This document shows positions 24,107 through 39,900 of a stretch of DNA of 64,000 bases, piece after piece. Each line of letters begins with the position of its first letter. Within the stretch, counting starts at the first letter, position 1. The stretch covers positions 1 through 64,000 of the forward strand of contig NZ_PIZV01000034.1 in the NCBI RefSeq assembly GCF_002835665.1, in the 5' to 3' direction. The stretch is from Chryseobacterium sp. PMSZPI. Its GTDB lineage: Bacteria; Bacteroidota; Bacteroidia; Flavobacteriales; Weeksellaceae. Below the pieces are notes generated by a model that worked only from the letters and a program-made list of their open reading frames with translations, searched no databases and had not been told where the DNA came from. The translations under genes and the position numbers were made by a program.

Positions 24107-24113
24107 TTTCAGG

Positions 24114-27100
24114 TTAGTCTTTAACTAATGTTTTATTAATAATCTCCAAGATCTGTTCCTCTTTCTCCAACATCATCTGATGAGTAGCTTCGATTGGATA
24201 AACAGATAGTAACTCCGGATTTTCTATGATTGAATCCACGTTATTGTACATTGAATTTTTAATATTGTTATTAAATGATTCATTAAATGTATCCCCATTC
24301 AGCATTGCTTTTAATAAAATAACTTTCGTCAAGTTGAGATTATTGGAAACAGATTCTTTAGCAATGGTAAACTCTGCCGACATAAACTTCTTGGTTGCAA
24401 TAAAATGACTATCACCAATTGGAACATTCAGCCTGTCACTTAGCTCTTCATCGGTAGGGAATGCAAGAAAATCTATCAACGTCTGATCGTTAGCATAAAA
24501 AATTGTATCCAACAGATAGACCGTAATCTTTCTATGTCCTCTTTTCTCCAGCTCAGAAGCAATCTCTAATGCAATATTTCCTCCTAAAGACCAGCCCAGT
24601 AAAATGTATTCTTCCTGTTTTGTCTGCTCCTGTATCATATTAATGTGGTCCAGATAATAGCTTGCAAGCTTGTTCAGATTATCAATTTTTTCTTCATGAT
24701 ACAGATTGTAGGAATCTACCCCATAGCAGTCATAATCTGATTTCAGCTGTTCTGCAAGTGACTGATATACCTCACTTCCTCCATTTCCGGGATGGATAAG
24801 GAAAATATTCGGGTTGTTAGTGATTCCTCCCAATGTTGATATTGTTTTATATTCTTTACCTGTATTGGCTAGAGTCACAGACAATTTACTGATGGTTCTT
24901 TCTTTGAAAATATCCAGGATTTTGATTTGAATATCCAATAAGACTCTTATTCTGCTTATCAGCTTGATCACCATAATACTATTTCCTCCTAATTTGAAGA
25001 AATCATCATGAATACTTATGCTTTCCGGATTAAGCCCCAGGACCTCAGCATAGATTTCTGACAATTGTTTCTGGAGATCATTCATTGGGGCAACATACTC
25101 GGAAACCCCTGTAAATTTAGGTTCAGGAAGCTGTTTTCGATTAAGCTTACCATTGATGGTTAGCGGGAGATGATCAAGATGAACAAAAATATCCGGAATC
25201 ATATACTCAGGAAGAGATTTTTTCAGGAATTCTGAAAGTAATTGCGGATCAATTACCGGATCGGATACATAATACCCAGCAAGATACTTTGCTCCTCCTT
25301 TATTTTCTTTTGCCAGTACTGCAACCTGACGAATACCTTCATAACGAAGCAATGTATTTTCGATCTCTCCCAATTCAATTCTATAGCCACGTATTTTTAC
25401 CTGAAGATCATTTCTGCTAATATACTCTAGCTCTCCATTTGGCAGCCAGCGTACCAAATCTCCGGTTTTATATAACCGTCCATTTATTTCTTTTTCTTTC
25501 TGTTCAGCTGTTTGGAACGGATTTCTAACAAAGCATTCTTTGGTAAGATCTGCTCTGTTAAGGTATCCACGGGCAATACCTGCACCTCCAATATAAAGTT
25601 CTCCTATTGCTCCTACAGGGATAGGACGTTGATGATTATCCAATACATACAATGTGGTATTGGCAATGGGAGCACCAATGTTCAGTGAATTATAATCTTC
25701 TTTATAATAATGAAGCGTTGCACACACCGTTCCTTCAGTAGGACCATACTCGTTGATCAAAATAACATCATCGATATTTTTATTCAGGGCAGGGAAACTT
25801 TCTCCGCCCGCAAATATGAGTTTAAGGCTTGTTCCATAATCTATTACTTCTCTTAATAAAACCGGTGGAATAAATGAAACTTCAATTTTATTTTCATTGA
25901 TATACTCATTAAGCTCTGCCACTGATGTTCTGAGCTCATTGCTGTAGAGCCACAAAGTATTTCCATTACATAAGACAGGGAATGCTTCATACACAAAAGC
26001 ATCAAACACATAATTTGAGAAACAACCCACTTCATTAAATTCCTCAAGCTTATGGGCTTTTATCATTAACTCAATAAGGTTTATTACTCCTTTATGTTCG
26101 ATCATTACTCCTTTTGGAAGCCCTGTTGTACCGCTGGTATAGATTACATAAGCAAGGTTAGCTGAACATACCTGAGTAACAGGGTTATCAGTACTTGATG
26201 TTTCTAGCATTTCCGCTAGATTATCCAGGGATAGCAATTCTGCATTTTCTATTCTATCACCTGAATCCTTCTGTGTCAGCACTACTTTTGCATTTGTATC
26301 TTCTAAAATATGTTTTATTCTTTCTGCAGGATAAGACGGATCCATCGGTACATACGCAGCCCCTGCTTTTAATACTGCCATGATAGCAATAAGCATCTGC
26401 TCAGAGCGTTCAAAAAGTAACGGAATCAGATCATCAGGTTGAATCTTGTAAGCTTCAATAAGATAGTTTGCCAAACGGTTGGCTCTCTCATTCAATGCTT
26501 TGAATGACAATCTGCAATCTTTATATACCAAAGCTATTTTTTCCGGAGTTTGTAAAACTTGTCTTTCAAATAGCTCATGAATTGTCATTTCTGACTGATA
26601 GTTTTTCTGTGTTGCATTCCAATTTTCTATAACCTGTTTATTTTCTTCTTCTGATAAAAGAACAAGCCCGTCGATTTTAGCATCCGATATTCCTAATTTT
26701 ACCATCTGGTTTAGAAGGAACTGATAAGAATTGGCCATTCTGTCTATCGTTTCTTTTCTAAACAAGGATATTGCATAATTGAATGTCATCTGCATCATTC
26801 CCGGATAATCATTAATCATTGTTGTAAGATCAAATTTTGCGGCCTGATAGTCTACTTCTCCATGAAAAGGATGAAATAGAGTCTGTTCATCCCCAGAAGA
26901 TTCTTCATGATCTGAACTTTGAATTCCGAACATGATCTGGAAAACAGGATGTCTTGAAGTATCTTGCTCTACCTCCAATTCTTCTACCAGTTTTTCAAAT
27001 GGAAGATCCTGATAAGACTGAGCTTCTGTGACTGAGCCTGCCACTTGTAAAATAAAATCTTTTATACTTTGTTTTGAATCTATCTTTTCCCGCAGAGCCA

Positions 27101-27965
27101 AAGTATTAACAAAGAAACCTATGATATTTTCAAGACCTGCATGATGACGGTTGGCAATAGGGCTTCCCACGACAATATCATCCTGTCCTGAATAAGCAGA
27201 CAACATCAGATAATAACCACTTAACATGACACTGTATAAACTCACTCCAAGCTTCTTGGAAATGTCTTTGAGACCTTCTCTTGTTTCTCCGGAAATATTA
27301 AAGGTAAGTGTTTCTCCTTCATAGGATACTTCAGAAGGTCTATGGAAATCGGTAGGAAGATTAAGACTTTGATAGTCATCAAATTTTGTTTTCCAATACT
27401 TGATTTGGTGATCCAGGCGTTCTCCCGAAAGATAGTTACGTTGCCATAATGCATAGTCTTTATATTGAATCTTCAACTCAGGAAGTTTAGGAATATTTCC
27501 ATTCACCAACGCAAAATAAATGGTAGAAACCTCATTCATCAACAGATCTGTAGACCATCCATCGAAAGCAATATGGTGGATGACAACCGACAGATAATGC
27601 AAACCTTCCAAACGGAATATATGAATGTCCACCGGAATTTCTTCATTCAATCTGAACACTTTATTTGCGCATTTATTGATCGCCACATCAAGTTGAGCTC
27701 TGGTCTCTATATCGGTTATTCCAAATTCGGGAACATAATCTGTAACAACCTGATACCCTATCCCTTCTTCTGTAGTATGGATTATTGTGCGAAGTACTTC
27801 ATGACGCATTATGATTGCCTGGAAAGCTGTACATAGAAGCGAAATATCAGTATTTTCATCCAATAAAACAGTCATTGGAATATTATATGCACCACTTCCT
27901 CCTTCATAAGAATCAATAAACCAAAGTCTTTCCTGTGCAAAAGATAAACGCTGCTTTTCAGGAGA
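24114..27965 (-). other. NRPS module 10: C-A-T-TE, termination module
   Basis: L-accepting C domain and an A domain with the recurring X code of modules 3 and 8. The T domain (GGNSIM near 24980) is followed by a thioesterase (about 24870 to 24114) with FLIHPGNGG, the nucleophile in LGWSLGGN, an acid in YLLDT and the late histidine in EATHQMM. It would release the chain by hydrolysis or cyclisation; which one cannot be told. Confidence 0.9.
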
Positions 27966-30900
27966 ATCAATTTTCATAGGAGTTATAAGAACCTGCTCAG
28001 TATTATTTTCATCTTTCAGAGCTTTTGCCAATGATGCTATTGTTTTATGATTAAATATCATAGATACATTGACAGGAACATCCAGCTCTTGCTTAATTTT
28101 ACTGATCAGCTTTATAGCCATAATACTGTTTCCTCCTAATCTAAAAAAGTCATCATGAATACTGATCTTTTCTGACGCAATACCTAAAACCTCTCCATAA
28201 ATATGTGACAGTTTCTTCTGCAATTCGTTTTCTATGGCAACAAATTCCCTATTACTTTTATATACCGGCTCCGGTAAAGCTCTTCTGTCTAGTTTACCAT
28301 TAATAGTAAGAGGCATTTCTTGCAAATGAACAAAAACTGCAGGTATCATGTATTCCGGTAGTGTTTCTAATAAAAACCCGGCAAGATTCTCACCATTTAA
28401 TTCAATATCAGAAACATAATACCCCACAAGGTACTTCATCCCTGTATTGTTTTCTTTAGCCACTACAACAGATTGCTTTACTTCAGGGAACAAAGACAGT
28501 TTGTTCTCAATTTCACCCAATTCTATTCTATATCCACGAATTTTAACCTGGAAATCTGATCGTCCTATATACTCAATATTTCCATCCGGGAGACATCGTA
28601 CTAAATCTCCTGTTTTATATAATCGTTCATTTGTACCTTTTGTCCTTTGTTCCTGTGTTTGGAAAGGATTGGTTATAAATCGTTCTTCGGTCAGTTTAGC
28701 AAGATTCAAATAACCTCGTGCAATACCTGCTCCTCCTATATAGAGCTCTCCTATTGCTCCTACAGGTAATAACCTATTGTAATTATCCAAAATATAAGCT
28801 GTAGAGTTGCCAACAGGGCGTCCTATTAAATGAACATCACCTGCTTTCACTTGCTTGTAAGTAGCATATATGGTAGCTTCTGTAGGCCCATATAAGTTGT
28901 ATAATTTTTTGATTTCTGACCAGTATTTTCCTGTTTCATAATCGCACGGCTCACCTGCATAAAGTAAACCTTTCAATAATGGATAGTCTACCCGAGGTAA
29001 TACTGAAAGCATTACCGGAGGTAAATAAGCATATGCAATTTCATTTGTCAATAAATATTGACTGATCAAATCAGCATCTTTTTTTATACTTTCATCCAAC
29101 AAATGAAGTTCATTCCCATACAATAAAGTATTGAAAAATTCAGATACCGATACATCAAAAACGTAAGAAGTATACGCCGTTATTTTTTGTCCTTCACTAA
29201 ATCCATAAGCTTCTCTAACCTGATCTAATACATTCACTACATTTCTGTGCTCCACCATTACTCCTTTTGGCATTCCTGTCGTTCCACTCGTGTAGATCAC
29301 ATAAGCCAGGTTTTCTGAAGTGACCGTTGTGGAAGGATTATCTTTAGGCACCTCATCAATAATCTCCTGAAAATCAACATTATCTAAAGAAACCAGATGT
29401 GTATGTATATTCTGAAGCTTTTCCAGAGTTGCTTCTTGGGCAATAACAATTTTTGCCCTTGTGTCCTCCAGAATATATTTTATTCTATCTGAAGGATAAA
29501 AGGGATCCACCGGTACATAGGCTGCTCCTGATTTCAGTACCCCCAAAATAGCAATAAGCATATATTCAGAACGTTCAAAACATAAAGGAATAAGGCAATC
29601 AGGTTGAATATTATATGTTTTGATCAGATAATTAGCCAAGCGATTTGACCTTTCATTAAGCTCACGGTATGAAAGTTTCACATTTTGGTATACAAGCGCT
29701 GTGGCTTCTGGTGTTCTTATCACCTGCTCTTCAAACAACTTATGAAGGGTTTCAAATTTTAGAATATCCCAACCTTCTATTGCTTCTAATTGATTTTCTG
29801 AAACATATAAAATATTCTCCGAGGTTATTTCCCAGTCTTTTAAAATCTGATCCAACACGATCATCATTCCTTCCATCAGCTGCCCTATCATTTGAGATTC
29901 AAACAGAACACCTTCATAATTGAGTTTAAGTGTTACTTTATCTCCTTGTTCAGAAGCCATTATTCCTAAAGGATAGTCTAGTTTTTCTACTGAATCTGTG
30001 AATACAAAACCAAGCTCATTATCTTCTCCCCCTTTTGGTACCGGATAATTTTCATATACAAACAAACTGCTAAAAATTCGGCGCCCGTCGTGGTGAAGTT
30101 CTGCAAGATTGATATCACTGTATGTATTTAATTCACTGATTCTCTCCTGTATCTCTTTAATCTGGTCTACTACTTTACCTTCTTTATGAGAAACAATCAA
30201 TGGTAAGGTATTGATGTAAAGACCGGCCGAGGTTTCAATTCCATCTACAGGTAGATTTCTTCCGGATACTGTGGTTCCTACTACTGTGCTTACTGATCCA
30301 CTGTATATACTCAGCTGCTTGTGCCACAGATATTGAAGTACTGCATTGACAGTAAACCCGTTTGCTTTAGTAAAGTTTTTCAGCAAATGATATTGATCAT
30401 CTGCTACCGAAAGGCTTACAAAATGATGGTCTTTAATATGACGATACGTTCCTAAATCTGTATTTTTCTGATTTTCTTTAATCAAGCTGCTTAAATTCTC
30501 CTGGTCTTCCAACAAATTCATATACTTCTTCCAAAAGTCACGACTATTTTCTTTCTGGCCCTGAAGATACTTCTGTGTTGTTGCGTAAGCATTATCTTTT
30601 ATCAGAACCGGAAGTTGATTTTTAATCAATTTGAGATATGCGTCATGAACAGCATTTAAAACAACCGGCATACTCCATCCATCCAAAATTGCATGGTGAT
30701 TACTGAACAAACAACTGAAATGTTTCTCATCCCGCTTGAACATATATACTCTGAACAGACTTCCTTTTGATAAATCATAAACTTCAAAACGATCATCATA
30801 CATTATTTTGTTGATGATTGTTTCTTGTGCCTGTTCATCCATCATACTAATATCCTTATATCGGAAATCAAGGGATCCTTCTCTATTGATAACCTGGACA

Positions 30901-33900
30901 ATTTCTCCGTTCCAATCAAATCTCAATCGCAAAGACGGATAGTGATCCTGTGTAAGTTTCCATGATTTCTGAAGTTTATCAATATCCATTTTTGTATGGT
31001 AATCCCACATTAATTGTACTCTGTAAGCATCATCTTTATCACCTTGACTTAATGCATGATACACAAATCCTTCCTGTAAACTGTTTGCCAGATATACCCC
31101 TTCAATTTCTTCAGATTCCTGAATAGCAAGTAATTGATTGTAATTCACCACATGATCTATATCAGATGGAGTAAGATAGCTTCTTTCTTCTGCCGACAAA
31201 TAATCAATGATCTCAATAATATATTTTTTAAAGCCCTCGGACAAAGTGGAAATCTGCGAATCAGACAAATATCCAGATATTCCGAATCTCAACTGCCCGT
31301 CTACCACTGCTCCATTGATGCTGATCAAATGACTATCACGGTTTTGTCTTCCCATTCCTGAACCACTATCTTCAGCAGCAATAAACCAGGATTTTTCTCC
31401 TCCTGTTTCTTCCTGATCCAATTGCCCCAGATAATTAAAACTAATCTTTGGAAGATCTCTTCCAATATATCCGATAAGGCTTCCGTATCCCATTCCATTG
31501 TTTGGAATATTTCTCAGAGATTCTTTAGTAAGAATAATTGTGTCTTTCAGCTCTTTACCTGTTTCCAATACGGTAGGATACATGATTGTAAACCAACCTA
31601 CTGTCTCTGTAATGTCTAGATTATGAAATACTTCTTCACGTCCGTGACCTTCCAATAAAACCGCATGATGAGAGTTTCCGCTTATTTTCGTTAAAGCAGA
31701 TGACAATGCAGACAGCAACAGATCATTAATCTGAGTATGGTAAACATGATGGGTATTTCTGATCAGTTTTCCGGTCATTTCTTTATCTAAAATAAGATGA
31801 CCATGATGATATTCTGTCCCTGCCAACGCACCCAGAACAGTATTATTTTCATCTACAATACCGGCAATTGAATTCCAATAGGCTATTTCTTTCTCTTTTA
31901 ATTCTAAATCTTCAGATTTATAACTTCTTACTGCATTTACCCATTGACGGTAGCTACTTCCCTTAGTTTGGGCGCGAATACTTTCTTCATCTCCTTTTTC
32001 AACAGACTGATAGATATTCTTCAGATCTTCCGTAATAATTCTCCAGCTTACCGCATCAATAATCAAGTGATGAAGAGCAAAGAAGATTCTTGCACTACCA
32101 TCCTGATAACCATTGATATATCCAATTCGGAATAACGGTCCGTTTTCAATATCAAAATCAGACTGCCATTCAGTCATTTTTTGGGATAGTGCTTCCTGGG
32201 TTAAATCAGATGCGTCAAGGTAACTGATTTTCGGAATAAGGACATTTTTATTATATTCCTGACTATATATTTCTTCTGTTTTAGGATAATACAATCTGAA
32301 GGCATCATGTCTTTCCAGTAAATATTGAATGGAAGTGTTCAAGTAGTCACGATTTAATTCCGGAACATGAATCAAAAATGCCTGATTCCAGTGGTTGAAA
32401 TCCTTCAGATATCCACTTTCTTTCTGATTGAAGAACCACTCCTGAACAGGAAGGAAAGGTACACTTCCATGTAATAACCCTTGTTCTGTAAGGATATGTG
32501 CTTCCGAACTGTATTTTTTGTATTCAATAAGCGAAGATAATGCTGCTGCTGTTCTGGCACTAAAGACTTCTTTAACACTTATCTTTATCTCCAATTGTTG
32601 TCTGATTCTTCCTACAAGCTGAATACTGATAATACTGTCTCCTCCTAATTTGAAGAAATCATCATGAATACTGATTGTTTCTGTATTTAATCCTAATACT
32701 TCTCCATAAATTCGGCAAAGCTGTTTCTGAAGAGGAGTCTCTGGAGCCGAATATTCTTTGTTACCTGTAAAATCCGGTTCAGGTAAAGCTTTTCGATCTA
32801 ATTTTCCATTGATGGTTACCGGTAAATTCATTAGATGGACAAAAACTCCGGGAACCATATACTCAGGAAGAGATGCTGATAAATGTTCAGTAAGTAATTC
32901 TGAATCTATCGCCGAATCGGAAACGTAATAAGCTACCAGGTATTTCAATCCGGATTTGTTTTCTTTAGCCAATACAGCAACCTGACGAATACCGGAATAT
33001 TCCAATAATGTATTTTCAATCTCTCCTAATTCGATACGGTAGCCACGGACTTTCACCTGGAAGTCATTTCTTCCTACATATTCCAGTTCTCCACTCGGTA
33101 ACCAGCGTACTAAATCTCCGGTTTTATATAAACGGGTATTTTCTCCTCTTTCTTTTTGAGCGTTCGTTTGGAAAGGGTTTGACATGAAACGTTCTTCCGT
33201 TAATTCAAGACGGTTCAGATAGCCTCTGGCAATACCTGCACCACCAATATACAACTCACCCACCGCACCTATAGGAACTGGTCGGAAATATGGATCCAGC
33301 ACATACACCGTCATATTACGAATAGGACCTCCAATATTTAATGGATTTTTATCTTCTTTATAATAGTGAAGTGTAGAGCATACTGTCCCTTCTGTTGGAC
33401 CATATTCATTAATCAGGGTAAGGTTTTCTATATTCTTATCTAAAACAGGGAAACTTTCTCCTCCGGCAAATATAAGTTTAAGACTCGTTCCCTGATGCAC
33501 AACTTCTCTCAACAGGACAGGCGGAATAAAAGAAACTTCAATATTATTTTCTTTGATATATTCGTTAAGTTCTGTCACAGATGTTCTGAGATCATTGCTG
33601 TACAACCACAAGGTATTTCCATTACACAAAACGGAAAATGCTTCATATACAAAGGCATCAAAAACATAGTTTGAGTAGCAACCTACTTCATTGTATTGTT
33701 GAAGTCTATGAGTATTGATCATTGTTACAATAAGATTTACAACACTCTTATGTTCAATCATTACTCCTTTTGGCAGCCCTGTTGTTCCACTGGTGTAGAT
33801 CACATAGGAAAGATTATCTGAAGTAACTTGGGTAACGGGATTTTCAGATGATACTATTTCAAGTTTTGCTTTGCAATTAACATCATCCAAAGAAATAATT

Positions 33901-36900
33901 TCAATATTCTCTACGGCTTTTATTTTATCAACGCAGTCCTCCTGGGTAAGGATTAGCTTAGCAGAGACATCATCCAAAATATGCTTTATCCTGTCTGACG
34001 GATAGGAAGGATCCATCGGAACATAGGCAGCCCCAGCTTTTAATACGGCAAAAATAGCAATCAATATATTTTCAGATCGCTCTAAACATATCGGTATTAA
34101 ATCATCCGGTTGAATCGCATAATTTTCGATCAGATAGTGAGCCAGGCTATTTGCTTTTTCATTCAATTCCTTGTAAGACAGCTCTACATCCTGATATACT
34201 AAAGCAGTATGGTTCGGCATTCTTGCAGCCTGTTCTTCGAAAAGCTGGTGAATTGTTACATTTTCCGGATATTCCTGCCTAGTATTATTCCAGGCTTCTA
34301 ATATCTGGAATGTTTCTTCTTGTGAAATCAATGGTATATCACAAATTTGAGTAGTATCGTCAGTCTGTACTATTTTCTCTAAAAGAAACTGATAAGAACC
34401 GGCCATACGAATGATGGTTTCTTTTCTGAAAAGGGCCTTCGCATAATTAAACATTATACGGATATTTCTTCCATCATCATCCACCATGGTTGTCAAATCA
34501 AACTTGGCAGCCTGATAGTCTATTTCTCCGTCAAAAGGATAGAATAATATTTCTTCATCATTATTTTCGTTACCTGCTTCAATATTCTGAAGTCCAAACA
34601 TTACCTGGAATACAGGGTGTCTTGAGGTGTCCTGTTCCACACCCAATTCATCTACCAGTCTTTCAAACGGAAGATCCTGATAAGACTGAGCTTCAGTAAC
34701 TGATTTTGAAACCTGAATAATAAAGTCTCTGATACTTTGTTTTGGATTGATCTGCTCCCGTAAAGCCAGCGTATTGACAAAGAGACCAATAATATCTTCA
34801 AGACCTGAATGATGACGGTTGGCTATAGGGCTACCCACAACAATATCGCTCTGTCCGGAATACATTGAAAGCATCAGATAATACCCACTTAGAAATACAG
34901 AATACATGCTTACTCCCATACTTTTTGAAAGTTCTCTAAGCCTTTCTGCTTGTTCCGGCATCAGATGAAAATATAAATTTTCACCTTCATAAGATATCTC
35001 TGCCGGTCTTTGGAAATCTGCAGTCAGATTAAGGTTCTCAAAGTCCTCGAATTTATTTTTCCAATAGTTGATCTGCTGTTCAAGACGTTCTCCCGAAAGA
35101 TAATTACGTTGCCACAATGCAAAGTCCCTATATTGGATTTTTAATTCCGGGAGTTCATGGGTTTCTTTTCCAATAAGGCCATTATAAATGATCGCAACCT
35201 CTTTCAGGAAGACATCAGTAGACCATCCATCAAATGCAATATGATGAATAACAATCGATAGGTAATAACGATTCTCAAATCTGAAAATATTAATTTTAAT
35301 AGGAGTTTCTTCAGATAAATGGAAAACAATATTAACGCTTTTGTTAATTACATTTTCCAACTCCTCCCTTGACGCAATATCTATAATATCAAAATCAGGA
35401 ACGATATCGGTAACCAGCTGATATCCTACTCCTTTTTCGTTCGTTCTGATTATAGAGCGAAGAACTTCATGGCGTCTTATTACATTTATCAATGCTTCTT
35501 GGAGCAATTCAATCTGAATATTTTCATCTAATATTGTCGTAATAGGAATATTATAGGCGCTGCTTCCTCCTTCATAGGATTCAATAAACCAAAGTCTTTC
35601 CTGTGCGAATGACAGTCTCTGTTCCTCTTCAGAACTTACCTGAATCGAAGCAATAGTAACAAGCTCTTCAAAATGTGTTTCATCTGATAAGATACTTGCC
35701 AGTGACGACACTGTTTTATGATTAAATATCGTTGCTACATTAACCTGTATATTCAATTCCTGCTTGATTTTACTAAGCAGTTTAATCGCCATAATACTAT
35801 TTCCTCCTAGTCTGAAGAAATCATCATGGATACTGATTTCTGTTGCCTCCAGTTTCAATATTTCGCCATAGATACTGCATAGTTTTGTTTCCAATTCGTT
35901 TTGAGGAGCAGAATACTCTTTGCTTCCCGTAAAATCAGGTTCAGGTAATGCGCGTCTGTCCAGTTTTCCATTGATTGTTAATGGTAAAGCTTCCATGTGA
36001 ACAAAAACCTCAGGAATCATATATTCCGGAAGGAAATCGGCTAAGTAGTCCGAGAGCAGTATTGAATCAATATTCTTTTCAGATACATAATAACCTGCCA
36101 GATATTTTAATCCGGATTTATTTTCTTTTGCCAATACAGCAACCTGGCGGATATTAGGATAGGATTGTAACGTATTTTCTATTTCACCTAATTCAATTCT
36201 ATAACCACGAATCTTCACCTGGAAGTCATTTCGACCAATGTATTCCAGCTCACCATCACGAAGCATACGAACTAAATCTCCTGTTTTATATAAGCGTCCG
36301 TTTTCTTTTTTCTCCTTTTGTTCCGGTGTTTGGAATGGATTGGATATAAAACGTTCTTCCGTTAAGTCAGGTCTATTTAGGTAACCTCTTGCAACACCTG
36401 CTCCACCAACATACAATTCCCCTACGGCTCCCACCGGAACAGGACGTTGGTATTGATCCAAAACATAGATGGTCATATTACCAATCGGGCCACCGATATT
36501 TACCGGGTTTTCATCTTCATTATAGTGGTGCAGTGTTGCACATACAGTTGTTTCTGTAGGGCCATAAGCATTGATAAGATCCACTCCATTAGCTTTATAA
36601 AGAGACATGATCTGTGGATTGGTTACATCACCAGCCACCACAAGCTTTTCTAAAGGAAGTATAAATTCACTTGTTAATAGGACGGGTGGTATCGTTGCTA
36701 TACTAATGGTATTTTCTTTAATATATTGCTGCAATGCAGAAAGGTCAATCCGTTTTTCAGCATCCAGTAAATAAATACGATGACCATGAGTAATCGCCGG
36801 ATATAGCTCCCAAATATGGGCATCAAATACATAATTGGCATACCACAGGCAATTCTTTTGTATGAAAGGCAAGTTAAAATCATGGATTAAGCCAAACTCT

Positions 36901-39900
36901 TTTGCCTCTTGCTGAATAAGATTCATTACATTTTTGTGTTCAATCATGACCCCTTTAGGCATACCGGTTGTTCCACTGGTAAAGATTACATAGGCCAGAT
37001 TAGATGAACGAACCTTAGTCACAGGATTTTCTGAAGATATTCTTCCGATAATTACCTGGAATACTGCATTATCTAAAGAAAGAAACGAAGTCTCCAGGCT
37101 TTGCAGTTTTTCTATTGTATTTTCCTGTCCGATCACCACCTGTGCTCCGGTATCCTGAAGAATGTGTTCTATTCTTTCCACAGGATAAGAAGGATCCATT
37201 GGTACGTAAGCTGCTCCGGCCTTCAGCACAGCCAAAATAGCAATAAGCATATGCTCAGATCGTTCCAGGAATAACGGCACCAGGCTATCTGGTTGAAGAT
37301 CGTATGTTTTGAGCAGGTAATTAGCCAAACGATTTGATCTTTCGTTCAGTTCTCTGTAGCTTAATACAACATCCTGATACACCAATGCAGGAGCGTCCGG
37401 AGCTTTAACAACCTGTTCTTCAAATAGCTGATGAATGGTTTTATCAGAAGGATAATCTGATTCTACAGCATTCCATTCTTCCATTAGCTTAAGCTGATTA
37501 TCAGAAACATGTGAGAATTTATCGGAAGTAATTGTCCAGTTTTCAAGAATTTGGGCAAGAACCGTTTTCATTCCATCAATCAGCTGTTCCATGGTATGCT
37601 GTTCAAAAAGAACGCCTTCATAATTGATTTTCAGGGTTACACTTTCTCCCTGCTCAAATGCCATAATTCCTAGTGGATAATCCAGTTTTTCAACTGAATC
37701 TTTGAAAACAAATCCTAATTCATTGTTATCATCTCCACCTTGTGGTACCGGATAGTTTTCATAGACAAATAGGCTGCTGAAAATACGTCTTGCATCCTGA
37801 TGAAGTTCTGCAAGGTTTACATCACTGTGGGTATTCAGTTCACTGATTCTCTGTTGAATATCAGCAATAACATCCATCACTTTACCTTCATTATGCTGTA
37901 CAATTAATGGAAGTGTATTGATAAAGAGACCTGCTGAAGATTCTATATCATCTACAGGAAGACTTCGCCCGGATACGGTTGTCCCTACAACAGTAGTTCC
38001 AACTCCTCCATATACGTTTAACTGGCTATGCCACAAGTACTGTAATACAGCATTAATGGTAACTCCGTTTTCCGCAGTGAACTTTTTCAGTTGCTGATAT
38101 TCCTCTTCAATGATCGTCATTTTTACAACCTGATGATCTTTAATCCGACGATAAGTTCCCACATCAATATGTTTTTGGGACTCTTTGAGCAGGCTGCTAA
38201 GGTCTTCACGGTCTTCGAGAAGGTTCATATAAGTAGTCCAGAAGCTTCGGCTGCCCTCTTTGTGCTGCTGAAGGTATTCCTGGGTTTTGATGTAAGCATG
38301 ATCTGTTAGAATATTCAGATCCTGTTTTTTGGTCAGTTTCAGATAGATATCGTGAATACTGGTCAGTATGATAGGCATACTCCAGCCATCCAACACTGCG
38401 TGATGATTGCTGAAAAGACAGGTATAATGCTTATCAGAACGTTTAAACAGATATACTCTGAACAATCCTCCTTTTGATAAATCATATACTTCAAAACGGT
38501 CTTTTTGAGTAGCTTCTCTAATCAGTTCATCCTGCTCTTCTTCATTCATGGTACTCAGATCCTGATAACGCCAGTCTAAGCTTCCTTTTTTATCAATGAT
38601 CTGGATAATTTCTCCATTCCAGTCAAATCTAAGTCTCAGAGCCGGAAACTGTTGTTGGGTATAAGACCATGCTTCTTTAAGGGTCTCAACATTCATATCC
38701 GAAAGATAATCCCATACCAATTGTACACGATAGGCATCATCTGTATCTCCCTGGTTCAATGCATGATATACAAACCCTTCCTGAAGACTGTTTGCCAGAT
38801 ATATTTTATCTACTTCTTCTGATTCCTGAACTGATAAAAGTTGTTGATCCTCTATGATATAGTCAATATCCGAACGGGTAAGGAAGCTGCGGGTATTTTG
38901 AGAAAGTTCTTCCACCACATGAATAATCTGCTCTTTAAAAGATTGAGCAAGCTGCTCTACCTGTTGTTGGGTGAGATATCCTGAAAGACTGAAACGAAGC
39001 TGTCCTTTTAATACTCCACCATTAATACTGATAATATGGCCGTCTTTGTTCTTTTTTCCTATTGAAAGACCAGTATCTTCTGCTGCAATAGACCATGTTT
39101 TTTCACCGGAATGATCTTCCTGATCTAGCTGTCCAAGATAATTGAATCCAATCTTCGGAAGTTCGTGGTTAGTATAGCCAACAAGACCTCCATAGCCGAT
39201 ACCATGATCCGGAATTTCTCTTAAGGCTTCTTTGGTCAATATTACTGTATCGCTCGCATTTGCTCCAGTTGTCAGTAATAGCGGATACATTGAAGTAAAC
39301 CAGCCTACCGTTTCCGTAATATCCAGATTAGTGAATACATCTTCACGGCCATGCCCTTCCAGTACAATAGCATGTCTGGATGCTCCAGTGAACTCTGTAA
39401 GTGCTGATGACAATGCTGCCAACAGCAGATCATTGATTTCCGTATGATACACGTGATGGCTTCCTCTAATCAGTTTTTCAGTAGTATTCTGATCCAGAAG
39501 AAGGATATCATGATGGTATTCAGTACCAGAAATTTCTTCAAGAGTCTGATTGCTTTCGTCTACCTGAGAGGTTATTCCGTTCCAATAGCCCAATTCTTTA
39601 TTTCTGGATTCAGCATCTCCAGATTTATAATTTTTAATAGCCTGCACCCATTGGCGGTAGCTGCTGCCTTTCTTAATCTGATAATTTTCTCCTTTTTCAA
39701 GCGTCTGATAGATGTTTCTGAGATCTTCAAGAATAATTCTCCAGCTCACCGTATCAATGATAAGATGATGGAAAGCAAAGAAGATTCTTGCCGTTTTATC
39801 CTGGTATCCTGTGATGTAGCCGATATTGTAAAGTGGTCCTTTTTCAATATCAAACTGCTCCTGCCATGTAGTAAATATTTCAGAAAGTTCTGTCTGACTT

